Origin: CAG-877 sp045627525
Lineage (GTDB): Bacteria; Bacillota_I; Bacilli_A; RF39; UBA660
Length of the DNA stretch: 64,000 bases
Assembly: GCA_045627525.1 (NCBI GenBank)
Contig: JAZQNW010000002.1
Span: forward strand, 62,001 to 126,000
Reading direction: 5' to 3'
Below the pieces are notes generated by a model that did no database searches, was not told where the DNA came from, and saw only the letters and a list, made by a program, of their open reading frames with translations. The position numbers and the translations under genes were made by a program. Within the stretch, counting starts at the first letter, position 1; each line of letters starts with the position of its first letter. Shown here piece by piece: positions 40,949 to 49,645 of the stretch.

Positions 40949-41627
40949 AAACTCCTTTCTCTTTAAAGGTTACTAAATGTCCATCTTTTAATATAAGGAC
41001 TTGTTTTTTCATTTTATTAACAATTTCTTTATCATGAGTTGCCATTATAATTGTAGTACCACGTGTCTTATTAATATCTTCTAATACTTTTACAATTTCC
41101 ATACTCATTTCAGGATCTAAGTTACCTGTTGGTTCATCGCATAATAATAATTTAGGATTATTTACTATTGCCCTAGCAATAGCAACTCTTTGCTGTTCTC
41201 CACCTGATAGTTGATCTGGATAATTGTGAACTTTATTTTTTAGTCCTACTTCTTCAAGTGCTTTTAACACCTTTACTCTTATTTCATCTTTACGAGTTCC
41301 TATTACCTCTAAGGCAAAAGCTACATTCTCATAAACTGTTAATTTAGGTAATAATCGATAATCTTGAAATACTATTCCCAACTTTCTTCTCAATTTATAT
41401 ACCTTTTTATTTTTTAATTTAGCAACATCAAGGCCACCAACGATAATTTGGCCTTTTGTTGGTTTTTCTTCTCTATATAACATTTTTATTAATGTACTTT
41501 TTCCACTTCCTGAGCCGCCAATTACAAAGACAAATGAGCCTTTTTCAATGGCTAGATTTAAATCATATATAGCAGTAACTCCATTTTTGTATTTTTTATC
41601 AACGTGTTTTACTCTGATTAAATCCAA
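40908..41627 (-). CDS. ftsE: Cell division ATP-binding protein FtsE
   Basis: About 239 aa. Walker A GGSGSGKSTLIKML, signature LSGGEQQRVAIARAI, Walker B LLLCDEPTGNLD, H-loop THDKEI. The frame is open to GTG codons at 41639/41636, but a TTG at 41627 has AGGTGGTG at good distance and gives MDLIRVKHVDKKYKNG, which aligns with the usual FtsE start; no ATG is available. FtsE powers FtsX in cell wall remodelling. First gene of ftsE-ftsX-M23. Confidence 0.94.
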   Translation of the reverse strand: MDLIRVKHVDKKYKNGVTAIYDLNLAIEKGSFVFVIGGSGSGKSTLIKMLYREEKPTKGQIIVGGLDVAKLKNKKVYKLRRKLGIVFQDYRLLPKLTVYENVAFALEVIGTRKDEIRVKVLKALEEVGLKNKVHNYPDQLSGGEQQRVAIARAIVNNPKLLLCDEPTGNLDPEMSMEIVKVLEDINKTRGTTIIMATHDKEIVNKMKKQVLILKDGHLVTFKEKGVYDDEAIKNVRTKR

Positions 41628-41652
41628 ATTTTTCACCACCTTTAGTTATACC

Positions 41653-41658
41653 ATTATA
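41653..41658 (-). promoter_or_regulatory. Extended -10 promoter of ftsEX
   Basis: TGCTATAAT, perfect extended -10, 26 bp before the proposed ftsE start; the -35 region is A/T-rich with no clear hexamer. Confidence 0.6.
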
Positions 41659-41683
41659 GCATATTTTTTTTAATAAAAAAAGA

Positions 41684-41700
41684 AGAGAAATTTTTTCTCT
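41684..41700 (-). terminator. Terminator of prfB-yitT-yitT
   Basis: AGAGAAA / TTTCTCT stem followed by TCTTTTTTT on the minus strand. Confidence 0.7.
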
Positions 41701-41713
41701 TTCCGTATTTACA

Positions 41714-42571
41714 TTATTTTATATCTGATACTTCATAGGCATCTGTTACTACGAAAAAGGCTTCTTTGTCAATTAGTCTTATTCCTTCAGTTACTTGATA
41801 GTAATTTTTTGTTGGAATTACTGTTAATATTACTTTTTCTTTTCCATCTAAAAATCCACCTTTAACATTAAAAATTGTTGCATTATGATCTAACATATTA
41901 ATAATGTAGTCTTTTACTTCCTTTTCTTCTTTTGTAATTATGTAAAATGCTTTATTGTTTGATATACCTAATAATACTTTATTAATAATAAGAGTATTTA
42001 AATATATAAATATTATGGCATACATGACATTAGTCCACCCAAAGAAGAATCCTCCAATTATAACGATAGTAGTGTTAGTTATGGCACTAGCTGTTGCTAT
42101 TGGTATATTTAAAGTTTTATTTAAGATTTGATTTATTATTGGTAATCCACCATTACTATAACCTGTTTTATACATAATTCCATTAGTTATTCCATTTAGT
42201 ATACCTGCATATATAGTTATAATAAATAAGTCACTATAATCTATAGTTATCAATGATGCTATAGGAGATGTTATTTTTATAAATAATGGATAAATTAGAC
42301 CAGCTAATATTGTAATAGCTGTATTTTCTGTTCCTAAATATAAAAGACTTAAAATAGCACAAGCTGTTGAAATAAAAAAAATCATAATTGCTGGATCTAT
42401 TCCATAAACATAATGAGTTATTGTCGCAATACCACCTGAACCGCCAGTTACTAAATTTACTGGTAACAAAAGCAAATTATATATAATTGAACTCATAAAT
42501 AAAGCAATTAATAATAAAATTACTCTCTTATATACATTTCTTTTTTTTAAATCAGCAATATAGTTATCCAT
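41714..42571 (-). CDS. YitT family membrane protein (second copy)
   Basis: 285 aa. Five to six membrane helices (about 15-205) of the YitT/DUF161 type, with LLLPVNLVTGGSGGIATI in helix 1-2 and KTGYSNGGLPIINQIL, then a cytosolic DUF2179 domain ending PTKNYYQVTEGIRLIDKEAFFVVTDAYEV. The function of the family is not established. It follows its paralogue after no gap (stop and start adjacent) and shares its C-terminal FFVVTDAYEV end, indicating tandem duplication. Confidence 0.88.
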   Translation of the reverse strand: MDNYIADLKKRNVYKRVILLLIALFMSSIIYNLLLLPVNLVTGGSGGIATITHYVYGIDPAIMIFFISTACAILSLLYLGTENTAITILAGLIYPLFIKITSPIASLITIDYSDLFIITIYAGILNGITNGIMYKTGYSNGGLPIINQILNKTLNIPIATASAITNTTIVIIGGFFFGWTNVMYAIIFIYLNTLIINKVLLGISNNKAFYIITKEEKEVKDYIINMLDHNATIFNVKGGFLDGKEKVILTVIPTKNYYQVTEGIRLIDKEAFFVVTDAYEVSDIK

Positions 42572-43453
42572 CTATTCACCTCCAAAAACTTCGTAGGCAT
42601 CTGTTACCACGAAAAAGGCTTCTGGATCAATAGTTGATATTCCTTCTTTTAATTTATAGTAATCTTTTGTTGGTAAGACACACATTAATACGTGTTCTCT
42701 TTCTTTATTTTTTCCACCTTTTGCATTGAATATTGTAACTCCGTGATTTAAATATTTTAAAATGTATTCTTTAACCGCTTCTTCTTCATTTGTTACAATG
42801 TGGAATGCTTTACTATCAGATATACCTAATATAACACGGTCTGATATATAACTAATTATGTATAAAACAATAATCGCATACATTAGTCTGTTTGTTCCAA
42901 AAACTATACCTGATGATAAAACTATCAAACCATCACATAGCAGAATTGCTTTGCCAATGCTCATCTTACAATATTTATTGATTATTTGATTTAAAATATC
43001 TGTTCCTCCACCGGTATAACCGGCTTTAAAAATCATACCAGCACCAAAGCCATAAATTACACCACCAAAAACAGCAGACAATAATAATTGACTATTATCT
43101 ATTGTAATATATGTGCCAATATTTTCTGTTAATCTTACGGCAATTGGGAAAAGTAGTGAGCCCATAATGGAAGCTTTTGTTTTTTCCTTACCTAAAAATA
43201 TATAACTTATTATCAATAATATTACATTTAGGATTAAAATAACAATGGCATTATCAAGGCCAAATAGTTTATTAAGAATAATTGCTATGCCACCTACACC
43301 ACCAGATACAATATTATTGGGTGCTAAAAACAAATTATAAGCAATAGCAACTAAAAAGCATCCTAAAACAAACTTAAAAAATCTTTTATATTTAGATTTT
43401 TGTCTAATACTTTCTAGTACTTTTAAATTTTTATTTTCTAGAAAAATATTCAT
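42572..43453 (-). CDS. YitT family membrane protein (first copy)
   Basis: 293 aa, same architecture: LFLAPNNIVSGGVGGIAII, KAGYTGGGTDILNQII and a DUF2179 tail PTKDYYKLKEGISTIDPEAFFVV. It starts 2 nt after the prfB stop, so the three genes form an operon. Two complete copies in tandem suggest a heteromeric or specialised pair. Confidence 0.88.
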   Translation of the reverse strand: MNIFLENKNLKVLESIRQKSKYKRFFKFVLGCFLVAIAYNLFLAPNNIVSGGVGGIAIILNKLFGLDNAIVILILNVILLIISYIFLGKEKTKASIMGSLLFPIAVRLTENIGTYITIDNSQLLLSAVFGGVIYGFGAGMIFKAGYTGGGTDILNQIINKYCKMSIGKAILLCDGLIVLSSGIVFGTNRLMYAIIVLYIISYISDRVILGISDSKAFHIVTNEEEAVKEYILKYLNHGVTIFNAKGGKNKEREHVLMCVLPTKDYYKLKEGISTIDPEAFFVVTDAYEVFGGE

Positions 43454-43455
43454 AA

Positions 43456-44554
43456 TTATAACCCCTTTTTTAAATTTTCTTCAATAAATGCATCAATATC
43501 TCCGTCTAAAACTTTTTCTACGTTACTAGTTTCATAATTTGTACGATGATCTTTAACCATTGAGTATGGGTGCATTACATAACTCCTAATTTGTGAACCA
43601 AATTCTATATTCATTTGATTTCCTTTTATTTGATTTAATTTTATAGATTGTTCTTCTAATTTTTGTAACAATAATTTATTTTTTAGAACTTTTATTGCTT
43701 GTTCTTTGTTTTGTATTTGACTTCTTTCATTTTGACAAGTAACTACTATTTTACTTGGTAGATGAGTAATTCTAACTGCTGAATCTGTTGTATTTACCCC
43801 TTGTCCTCCTGCTCCAGAGGAATGAAAAACATCAATTTTTAAATCTTTTTCATCGATTTCTATGGTATTATCTTGTTCTATTTCTGGGGTTACCTCTATT
43901 GAAACAAAAGATGTATGTCGTCTATTATTGGAATCAAATGGCGATAATCTTACTAAGCGATGTACGCCTTTTTCATTTTTTAAATAACCATACGCATTCA
44001 ATCCTTTTACTAGGAATGATACACTTTTTATTCCTGCTTCCTCACCCATCTGATAATCAAGAACTTCTATTTTATAGGACTTTTTTTCACACCAGCGTGT
44101 ATACATTCTATATAACATTTCGGCCCAATCACAAGCCTCTGTTCCGCCAGCTCCTGAATGAATATCGACAATACAATTATTTTTATCATATTCATCATTT
44201 AAAAGAACTAATAAGTTTAGCTCATTCATTTTATTTTCTAGTTGTATTATATAATTTTCAACCTGTTTTTCGATGTCATCATCCGGTTCTTCTTCTATCA
44301 ATTCTAATAAGTCTTTATTTTCTATTATTTCATTTTTTAAAGTTTCAATAATTTCTACATTTGCTTTTTTTTCTGACAATTCTTTTATTATTTTTTCTGC
44401 ACTATCTCTATCATCCCAAAAATTTGGGGTTTCTATTTTAGATTGGAGTTTTGATAATTCTTCTTTTTTATTTTCTATGTCAAAGAGACCTCCATAAATT
44501 GTTTATGCTATCCAAATTATCTATTAATATTTTTTTCATTTCTTTTTTTTCCAT
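43456..44554 (-). CDS. prfB: Peptide chain release factor 2 (programmed +1 frameshift)
   Basis: 365 aa when the frameshift is read. The zero frame starts at the ATG at 44554 (GGAGGC upstream), encodes 24 residues ending NNLWRSL and meets TGA at 44480-44482; a +1 shift at CTTTGAC joins it to the remaining 341 codons. SPF (204-206) recognises TGA/TAA; GGQ (249-251, SSGAGGQGVNTTDSAVRI) catalyses hydrolysis. These positions agree with E. coli RF2. Low RF2 leads to more frameshifting, giving autoregulation. First gene of prfB-yitT-yitT. Confidence 0.97.
44479..44485 (-). promoter_or_regulatory. prfB programmed frameshift site
   Basis: CTTTGAC with an internal Shine-Dalgarno-like GGAGGT three bases upstream (minus strand), the standard RF2 arrangement. 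Confidence 0.95.
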
Positions 44555-44666
44555 ATTAAGCCTCCATTTATATATTACCAATTTTTATTTTATTTATACA
44601 GTAATTTTTATAGCATTAGAATAACATATTTTTCTTTTTTCCACAATCTTTGTGTATAAATATGAT

Positions 44667-44754
44667 TCTAGTGCATATATTATTTATGAGGAAGGTTCAC
44701 TTATAGTGTGAAGATCCTCTATTAATAGATTGGGACCATTAGGTCCCTTTTTTT
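44667..44754 (+). ncRNA. Candidate small structured RNA, function unknown
   Basis: Plus-strand element in the gap between prfB and an ABC permease gene. A hairpin with GAGGA / TCCTC outer pairs, an asymmetric AGG/GA internal loop and TTCAC / GTGAA inner pairs (44688-44719) is followed by a clean terminator: GGGACC / GGTCCC with 4-nt loop and seven T (44732-44754). An extended -10-like TGTGTATAAA (44655-44660 for the hexamer) would start transcription near 44667; its -35 is weak. No ORF of note inside. It matches no RNA family known to me. Ends are approximate. Confidence 0.5.
44732..44754 (+). terminator. Terminator of the candidate small RNA
   Basis: GGGACC-ATTA-GGTCCC followed by seven T on the plus strand only; on the minus strand no T-run follows, so it is oriented for a plus-strand transcript. 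Confidence 0.8.
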
Positions 44755-44760
44755 ATAAAA

Positions 44761-44783
44761 AAGAAGAAGTTACGCTTCTTCTT
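44761..44783 (-). terminator. Terminator of the ABC-2 permease gene
   Basis: AAGAAGAAG / CTTCTTCTT, 9-bp stem, 5-nt loop, then TTTTTATAAAAAAA on the minus strand. Confidence 0.75.
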
Positions 44784-46431
44784 GTTCAATTAAATTTTTA
44801 GTTCTATTTTTTAATGATAATAGTATAAAAATTATATTTAGTAATATTAAACCTAATATTACTATTAACAATAGATCATTGAATGATGCTGCGTATTTTT
44901 TTAGTAATAAATAACTTCCTCCACAGATAATTCCACTAAATAGCATTGAAAGTCCCATAACTATAAATGTATTATAGTTTTCTCTTAGAGAATTATTTTC
45001 GTCATCCCAAATTAATTTTGGTTGTATTGAATCTATATATGTTCCCATAATTGAAATTAATATTGTTCCTAAAAAGCTTATTAAATATAGTGATATAGCT
45101 AATTTTAGGGGCATTTTTACTATTATATAAAATATAGTAGTAAAGAAATTAATACCAATAAAGGAAATTATAAAACTTGTTAAGATTTTTATATTCCATT
45201 GAGTTTCATATTTTAAAGGAATATATTTTATAAAATTAAAATGTTTTCCTTCTCTAGAAAAAGATGATGAAGCTATGCTGTTCATTGCTGGTAGTAATAA
45301 TGATATTCCTGTTATATAAATTAGTATTATTACTTTAGCAGTATTAGATGATAATATCAAAGTACTTATTTCACTAATATTATAAGTAGCACCGCTTACT
45401 TTGAAAATTAGGTATACAAAAATTGGCCATAAGAAATTAATCATTATACAGTTTATAAAGAAGGCAGGTGTTCTAAATAATATTTTTAATTCTTTTTCTA
45501 AATATGATCTTGCAGGGCTTTTAACTTTTGTAGTATTTAGTAATTTAGTTGATAATTTGCGTTTATTTGTATCTTTAGATGATAATTCTATAACACTATT
45601 TAGATATAGATACTTGGCTGTAATAAGGAAGATTATTAAATAAATGGCATTTATAAGTATATATAATATTAATGATAATAAGTTTCCTGTTGTTAAAACA
45701 TCAGTAAATAACTTAATATGTGGAAAAATCATTTCTAGTATATTTAAAAATTTATGATTGCCTAATGCAAATGATTCTATATATGTATTTATATCAAATT
45801 GTTGTAGGGTACCTATTATGCTAGCAAATAATACTAAAATGGCAAATACTAATATTATTCCTATTTTTCTTATTGTTTCTTTATTTTTTATTAATTTAGT
45901 AAAGCTCATTATTAATAGACTAATAATTCCACAATATACCATTGGAATTATAGGTAGTGTAATTATTCCTAAAATTGATAATAAAAAGTTGGGGATTCCT
46001 ATATTAAGAGCCTTTATGTAACCAATAACACTAACTACAACTAATAATATTTGCATTATATTTTCAGCGATAAAACAAGTTGTAAATTTTGCACCTATTA
46101 TTTGCGTTGGTTTTAAAGGAAGTGGCATTATTTTTTCTATGTCATTACTAAAATAGAATTCATTTAATATTACACTAAAACCAAATGTAAATGTAAATAT
46201 GCTAATCAGACAACATACTAATTCAAGACCTATAGTAGCATATCCTACTTCCTGTAAATTACTACTCATGCAGTAAACAAATATTCCACAGAAAAGTGTG
46301 AATGGAATAAAGATAAGAAAAAATACTAACAATAATAATGTTCTAAACGCTATTCTTTGTCTTTTATTAGTAGCTTTACTCATCTTTAATGATTTTAAAA
46401 ATACTTTTGTAAGACTTAGATAATTATTCAT
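44770..46431 (-). CDS. ABC-2 type exporter permease
   Basis: 553 aa with about 12-14 hydrophobic segments distributed along the whole length and a Lys-rich cytosolic loop near residue 290 (SSKDTNKRKLSTKLLN). This size suits the large putative ABC exporter permeases of Firmicutes (EcsB/YthQ-like range). It overlaps the ATPase gene by 8 bp, so they form a two-component exporter. Substrate cannot be inferred. Confidence 0.82.
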   Translation of the reverse strand: MNNYLSLTKVFLKSLKMSKATNKRQRIAFRTLLLLVFFLIFIPFTLFCGIFVYCMSSNLQEVGYATIGLELVCCLISIFTFTFGFSVILNEFYFSNDIEKIMPLPLKPTQIIGAKFTTCFIAENIMQILLVVVSVIGYIKALNIGIPNFLLSILGIITLPIIPMVYCGIISLLIMSFTKLIKNKETIRKIGIILVFAILVLFASIIGTLQQFDINTYIESFALGNHKFLNILEMIFPHIKLFTDVLTTGNLLSLILYILINAIYLIIFLITAKYLYLNSVIELSSKDTNKRKLSTKLLNTTKVKSPARSYLEKELKILFRTPAFFINCIMINFLWPIFVYLIFKVSGATYNISEISTLILSSNTAKVIILIYITGISLLLPAMNSIASSSFSREGKHFNFIKYIPLKYETQWNIKILTSFIISFIGINFFTTIFYIIVKMPLKLAISLYLISFLGTILISIMGTYIDSIQPKLIWDDENNSLRENYNTFIVMGLSMLFSGIICGGSYLLLKKYAASFNDLLLIVILGLILLNIIFILLSLKNRTKNLIEQEEA

Positions 46432-47146
46432 CTTTTATTACCTCCATGAATAGCTTTTCTAAATCTTTTTTATTATATTTTTTCTTCAAATCATCTAATG
46501 TTCCATAGTATACAATTTTACCTTTATTTATTATTGCTACTTTATCACATAATTTTTCTGCTATCTCTAAAACATGTGTTGAAAAGAAAACAGTATTTCC
46601 TTTATCAGCATGTTCACGCATCATTTTTTTTAATGCTAATGCACTTTTGGGGTCTAATCCAATTAATGGTTCATCTAATATCCAAACAGCTGGTTCATGA
46701 ATTAATGCTGCAGTTACCATCATTTTTTGTCTCATACCATGTGAGTAGCCTTGCATTGGTTTATCCAATAAATTAACTAGATCAAACTTGTGTGTTAAAT
46801 AATCTATTCTTCTTTTTCTAACACTTAATGGAACTTTATATATATCTGCTATAAAGTTAATGAATTCAATTCCAGTAAGCCTTAAAAACATATCTGGGCT
46901 ATCTGTTATATATCCTATATTTTTTTTAGCTTGTATACCATCTTCAACTATGTCATAGCCATTTATGGTAATCGTTCCTTTATCTGGTCTTAAAATACCT
47001 GTCATCATTTTTATAAGTGTTGTTTTTCCAGCACCATTTAGTCCAATAAATCCCACTATTTCTCCGGCATTTATATCAAGACTTAGATTTTTTATAGCTT
47101 TGATTTTACCATTATATGTTTTACTTACATTTTTTATTTCTATCAT
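46424..47146 (-). CDS. ABC exporter ATP-binding protein
   Basis: 240 aa. Walker A GLNGAGKTTLIKMM, signature region YSHGMRQKMMVTAALIHEP, Walker B VWILDEPLIGLD, switch His in FFSTHVLEIAEKL. The SHGM form of the signature is typical of BcrA/NatA-type exporters. GGAGG-like GGGAGGC precedes the ATG. Partner of the permease that follows. Confidence 0.93.
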   Translation of the reverse strand: MIEIKNVSKTYNGKIKAIKNLSLDINAGEIVGFIGLNGAGKTTLIKMMTGILRPDKGTITINGYDIVEDGIQAKKNIGYITDSPDMFLRLTGIEFINFIADIYKVPLSVRKRRIDYLTHKFDLVNLLDKPMQGYSHGMRQKMMVTAALIHEPAVWILDEPLIGLDPKSALALKKMMREHADKGNTVFFSTHVLEIAEKLCDKVAIINKGKIVYYGTLDDLKKKYNKKDLEKLFMEVIKDE

Positions 47147-47218
47147 ATTGGCCTCCCATAATACTCGCTATTCTATATTAATTATTATATCATATACTAT
47201 AAATTTTAATCATAAAAA

Positions 47219-47240
47219 AAAGATAGTTATTACTATCTTT
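47219..47240 (-). terminator. Terminator of the anchored hypothetical gene
   Basis: AAAGATAGT / ACTATCTTT, 4-nt loop, followed by seven T on the minus strand; overlaps the stop of the gene ending at 47239. Confidence 0.75.
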
Positions 47241-48054
47241 ATTTTTCTATTTCTGATGATATGAACACATAATCATCATCTATATTTTTAAATGTTAATT
47301 TATATAAGCTTCCTTTTGATAGATTTTCAAGTGTGTAAGCCATATTCTTAGTATCTGGATCATCAATTGTATAATTTAGTATTGGATTTAAATGTGTTCT
47401 ATCACTGTAATATTTTTCACTGCGTTCATCATAAAAAATTGCTCTTACATAGATAATTAAGTTGTTATCTTCTTTATAAGCTGATGTTGGTAGTATTAAA
47501 TTATTGTATGGTCCTGCTGTACAACCACAACCATATTCTTTTGCACCTATATATGTTCTTGTTTTTTCATTATATGTCCAATCTGGACATGTTGGATAAT
47601 TTCCATTATCAAAAACATAGTCGGTGCCTACTATACTATCAATCTTAGCTCGTAATGTTGATTCTGGAAAATCTTTAAATTGATGACCATATTCTGCTTC
47701 TTTATCATATATTTGATCTTTTAATGAATTTAGTGCCATTAAGTATACATCTTCATTAGGTAAATCTGCTGCGGTTATTTTTTTATCTTGAAGATATGGA
47801 TATTCATTATGTCTACATGAAAAACCAAATTCTAATTTATTGAAAATTTCAGCTATTATATTATCTGTTACTTCAATAGGTTCTTTTGAACTAGTAGTTT
47901 CTTTTTCTTCTGTTACAGGTAATTTCTCTATATTTTCTTGATAATTTACTTTTACTCGCGTTTTATATATATACCATCCACCATAAGCAAAGGCAAAGAT
48001 CAATAATAGTATTAATATTAATACTCCAGCATTAGTTTTTTTGCTTTTTCCCAC
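47239..48054 (-). CDS. Membrane-anchored extracytoplasmic protein, unknown
   Basis: 271 aa. A basic N-terminus, one helix (about 12-30), an acidic linker and a 200-residue outside domain. Notable features are Cys in FGFSCRHNEY and PTCPDW and a GCGC cluster (KEYGCGCTAGPYNN), which could form disulfides or bind metal. No family recognised. It has the same layout (short cytosolic KK-rich start, helix, charged linker, outside domain) as the proteins at 60485 and 63357, without obvious sequence identity in the outer domain. Confidence 0.7.
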   Translation of the reverse strand: MGKSKKTNAGVLILILLLIFAFAYGGWYIYKTRVKVNYQENIEKLPVTEEKETTSSKEPIEVTDNIIAEIFNKLEFGFSCRHNEYPYLQDKKITAADLPNEDVYLMALNSLKDQIYDKEAEYGHQFKDFPESTLRAKIDSIVGTDYVFDNGNYPTCPDWTYNEKTRTYIGAKEYGCGCTAGPYNNLILPTSAYKEDNNLIIYVRAIFYDERSEKYYSDRTHLNPILNYTIDDPDTKNMAYTLENLSKGSLYKLTFKNIDDDYVFISSEIEK

Positions 48055-48110
48055 GATATCACGCTCCTATTTTATATTATACATCTAATTTAATATAAAT
48101 GAAATAATTT

Positions 48111-48668
48111 TTATATAATTGATAAGTGTTCTAGTAATATTTTAGTTCCAATTATTATTAGTATCAGCCCTCCTAATATTTGGGGTGTTTTTTCATATTT
48201 AACACCAAATTTATTTCCTACTATTGCTCCTAAAATTGATAATATAAAAGTTGTTAAACCTATTATTAGTACAGACATTAAAAGGTTTACCTTTAAAAAG
48301 GAAAATGTAATTCCTATAGCCAGGGCATCTATACTTGTCGCTAGTGATAATGGTAACATTGTTTTAAAATTAACTTTATCGTTTATAGTCTCTTTATCTG
48401 TATTTGCTTCTCTTATCATATTAATTCCTAATATCACTAATAACGTAAATGCTATCCAGTGATCTAAATTAATAATTGCATTTTTAAATGTTGAACCTAA
48501 GTAATAGCCTATTATAGGCATTAGTGCTTGAAAAAATCCAAAATAAAAGCCTATTATGAATATTTTTTTGGCATTAAGTTTTTGCATCGATAATCCTTTA
48601 CATATAGATACAGCCATAGCATCCATAGATAAACTTATTCCTAATATTATTATTTCAAATATCTGCAT
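48111..48668 (-). CDS. mntP: Manganese efflux pump MntP-like
   Basis: 185 aa, six helices in two similar halves, each with an Asp motif: SLSMDAMAVSICKG near residue 15 and ATSIDALAIGITF in the second half, which are the metal-binding signatures of MntP (DUF204). It exports Mn(II). AAGGGG precedes the ATG. No yybP-ykoY manganese riboswitch was recognised in the 129-bp gap upstream. Confidence 0.9.
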   Translation of the reverse strand: MQIFEIIILGISLSMDAMAVSICKGLSMQKLNAKKIFIIGFYFGFFQALMPIIGYYLGSTFKNAIINLDHWIAFTLLVILGINMIREANTDKETINDKVNFKTMLPLSLATSIDALAIGITFSFLKVNLLMSVLIIGLTTFILSILGAIVGNKFGVKYEKTPQILGGLILIIIGTKILLEHLSII

Positions 48669-48712
48669 ATATTACCCCTTGTATTCTACTAATATAAATT
48701 ATTCAAAATAAA

Positions 48713-48732
48713 AAGATATATGTTTATATCTT
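48713..48732 (-). terminator. Terminator upstream of mntP
   Basis: AAGATATA / TATATCTT with TGTT loop and TTTTATTTT following on the minus strand; ends the bofA-like message. Confidence 0.65.
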
Positions 48733-48797
48733 CTTATTTTTTACTAAACAAAAGTTTTAGATTACTTTTTATGGAATTATTATACTTTTTTTATAAT

Positions 48798-49052
48798 TTA
48801 AATCACACCCACCAATACCAAAATTATCAATAATATAACTCCTGGTAATCCTAATGCACCTGCTAGAAGCGAAGTTATAAAATTAAGTGGTATTGTTATT
48901 AAGCCAGTCCAATTAATAATCCATAGAACTATAAAACCTATTACTGCATTTAGTATTAGTCTTATTAAATTCTTACCAGTAAAGTGAAATAAAAACTTAG
49001 CAATTAGAATAATAATTAATGCTGTAATAATTACTGTTAAATAATTTCCCAT
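48798..49052 (-). CDS. BofA-like membrane protein
   Basis: 84 aa, nearly all hydrophobic. ILNAVIGFIVLWIINWTG and IPLNFITSLLAGALGLPGV match the BofA family, whose founding member holds the SpoIVFB protease inactive in the forespore membrane until pro-sigma-K is to be cut. The neighbourhood lacks the usual recR/yaaL context. Together with spo0A at 17.2 kb it points to a sporulation programme; BofA-family proteins of other function cannot be excluded. Confidence 0.75.
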   Translation of the reverse strand: MGNYLTVIITALIIILIAKFLFHFTGKNLIRLILNAVIGFIVLWIINWTGLITIPLNFITSLLAGALGLPGVILLIILVLVGVI

Positions 49053-49102
49053 CAGAATTCCTCCTTTGAATAATTATATCATATGTGTTATGTAATTATT
49101 CT

Positions 49103-49131
49103 AAAAAAAGACTTCTAAATAGAAGCCTTTT
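49103..49131 (-). terminator. Terminator of the HD-like gene
   Basis: CTTCTA / TAGAAG core stem flanked by AAAAGA and CTTTTTT, with seven T following on the minus strand. Confidence 0.7.
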
Positions 49132-49576
49132 TTGTATATTCTTTTGGTTTATTAACTGGTGTTTTTGTTTTAATATTTGATATTGCTATAGATAATAAAT
49201 TACCATATTCTTCTTTTCTATTTTGAATAGCTACAGCCATTGTAGCAAGCTCTTCTTCGTTAAAGAATGGTTTTAGATTATTGTCATAATAAAGACTATA
49301 TGCAGAAAATTCTGCAGTGTGGCTTTTATCTAGATGTCTATCACTTTTATGATAAGCAACTGTTGTATATATCATATTTTCATTAAGGCCTAAATTGAAA
49401 TATTCATTAGCTTGAAAAGCTTTTTCCATTACCTTACCTAAATATTCTAAATCGTATTTATCATTTTCTTCATATACTGGGAAAATGAATTCTTCTACAT
49501 ATGATTTTAATTCTGGATTTACATTTTTTGTGTATTTACCCATTTTACATATTATTGTTTTGCTATTATTCCTCAT
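49115..49576 (-). CDS. Degenerate HD-domain phosphohydrolase-like protein
   Basis: 153 aa. The order YVEEFIFPVYEEN ... MIYTTVAYHKSDRHLDKSH ... FSAYSLYYDNNLKPFFNEEE ... MAVAIQNRKE follows that of a common Firmicutes HD phosphohydrolase, whose consensus reads GH..H, YHDIG.HID..NHE, and AIEDHRAS. Here the first His region is YDLEYLG, the HD pair is HK and the final D-H is N-R, so most metal ligands are gone while the fold seems kept. It is intact as an ORF, so it may serve as a non-catalytic protein. AGGAGG precedes the ATG. Confidence 0.65.
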   Translation of the reverse strand: MRNNSKTIICKMGKYTKNVNPELKSYVEEFIFPVYEENDKYDLEYLGKVMEKAFQANEYFNLGLNENMIYTTVAYHKSDRHLDKSHTAEFSAYSLYYDNNLKPFFNEEELATMAVAIQNRKEEYGNLLSIAISNIKTKTPVNKPKEYTKKASI

Positions 49577-49645
49577 ATTATACTAACCTCCTGATAATTA
49601 TGATTAATATAATTATAGCATATTTCTTATTATTTGTTAAATTTT

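Noticed and set aside
48669..48797. Manganese riboswitch before mntP
   Set aside because: No yybP-ykoY core elements were recognised; the gap contains only the bofA-like terminator and AT-rich sequence.
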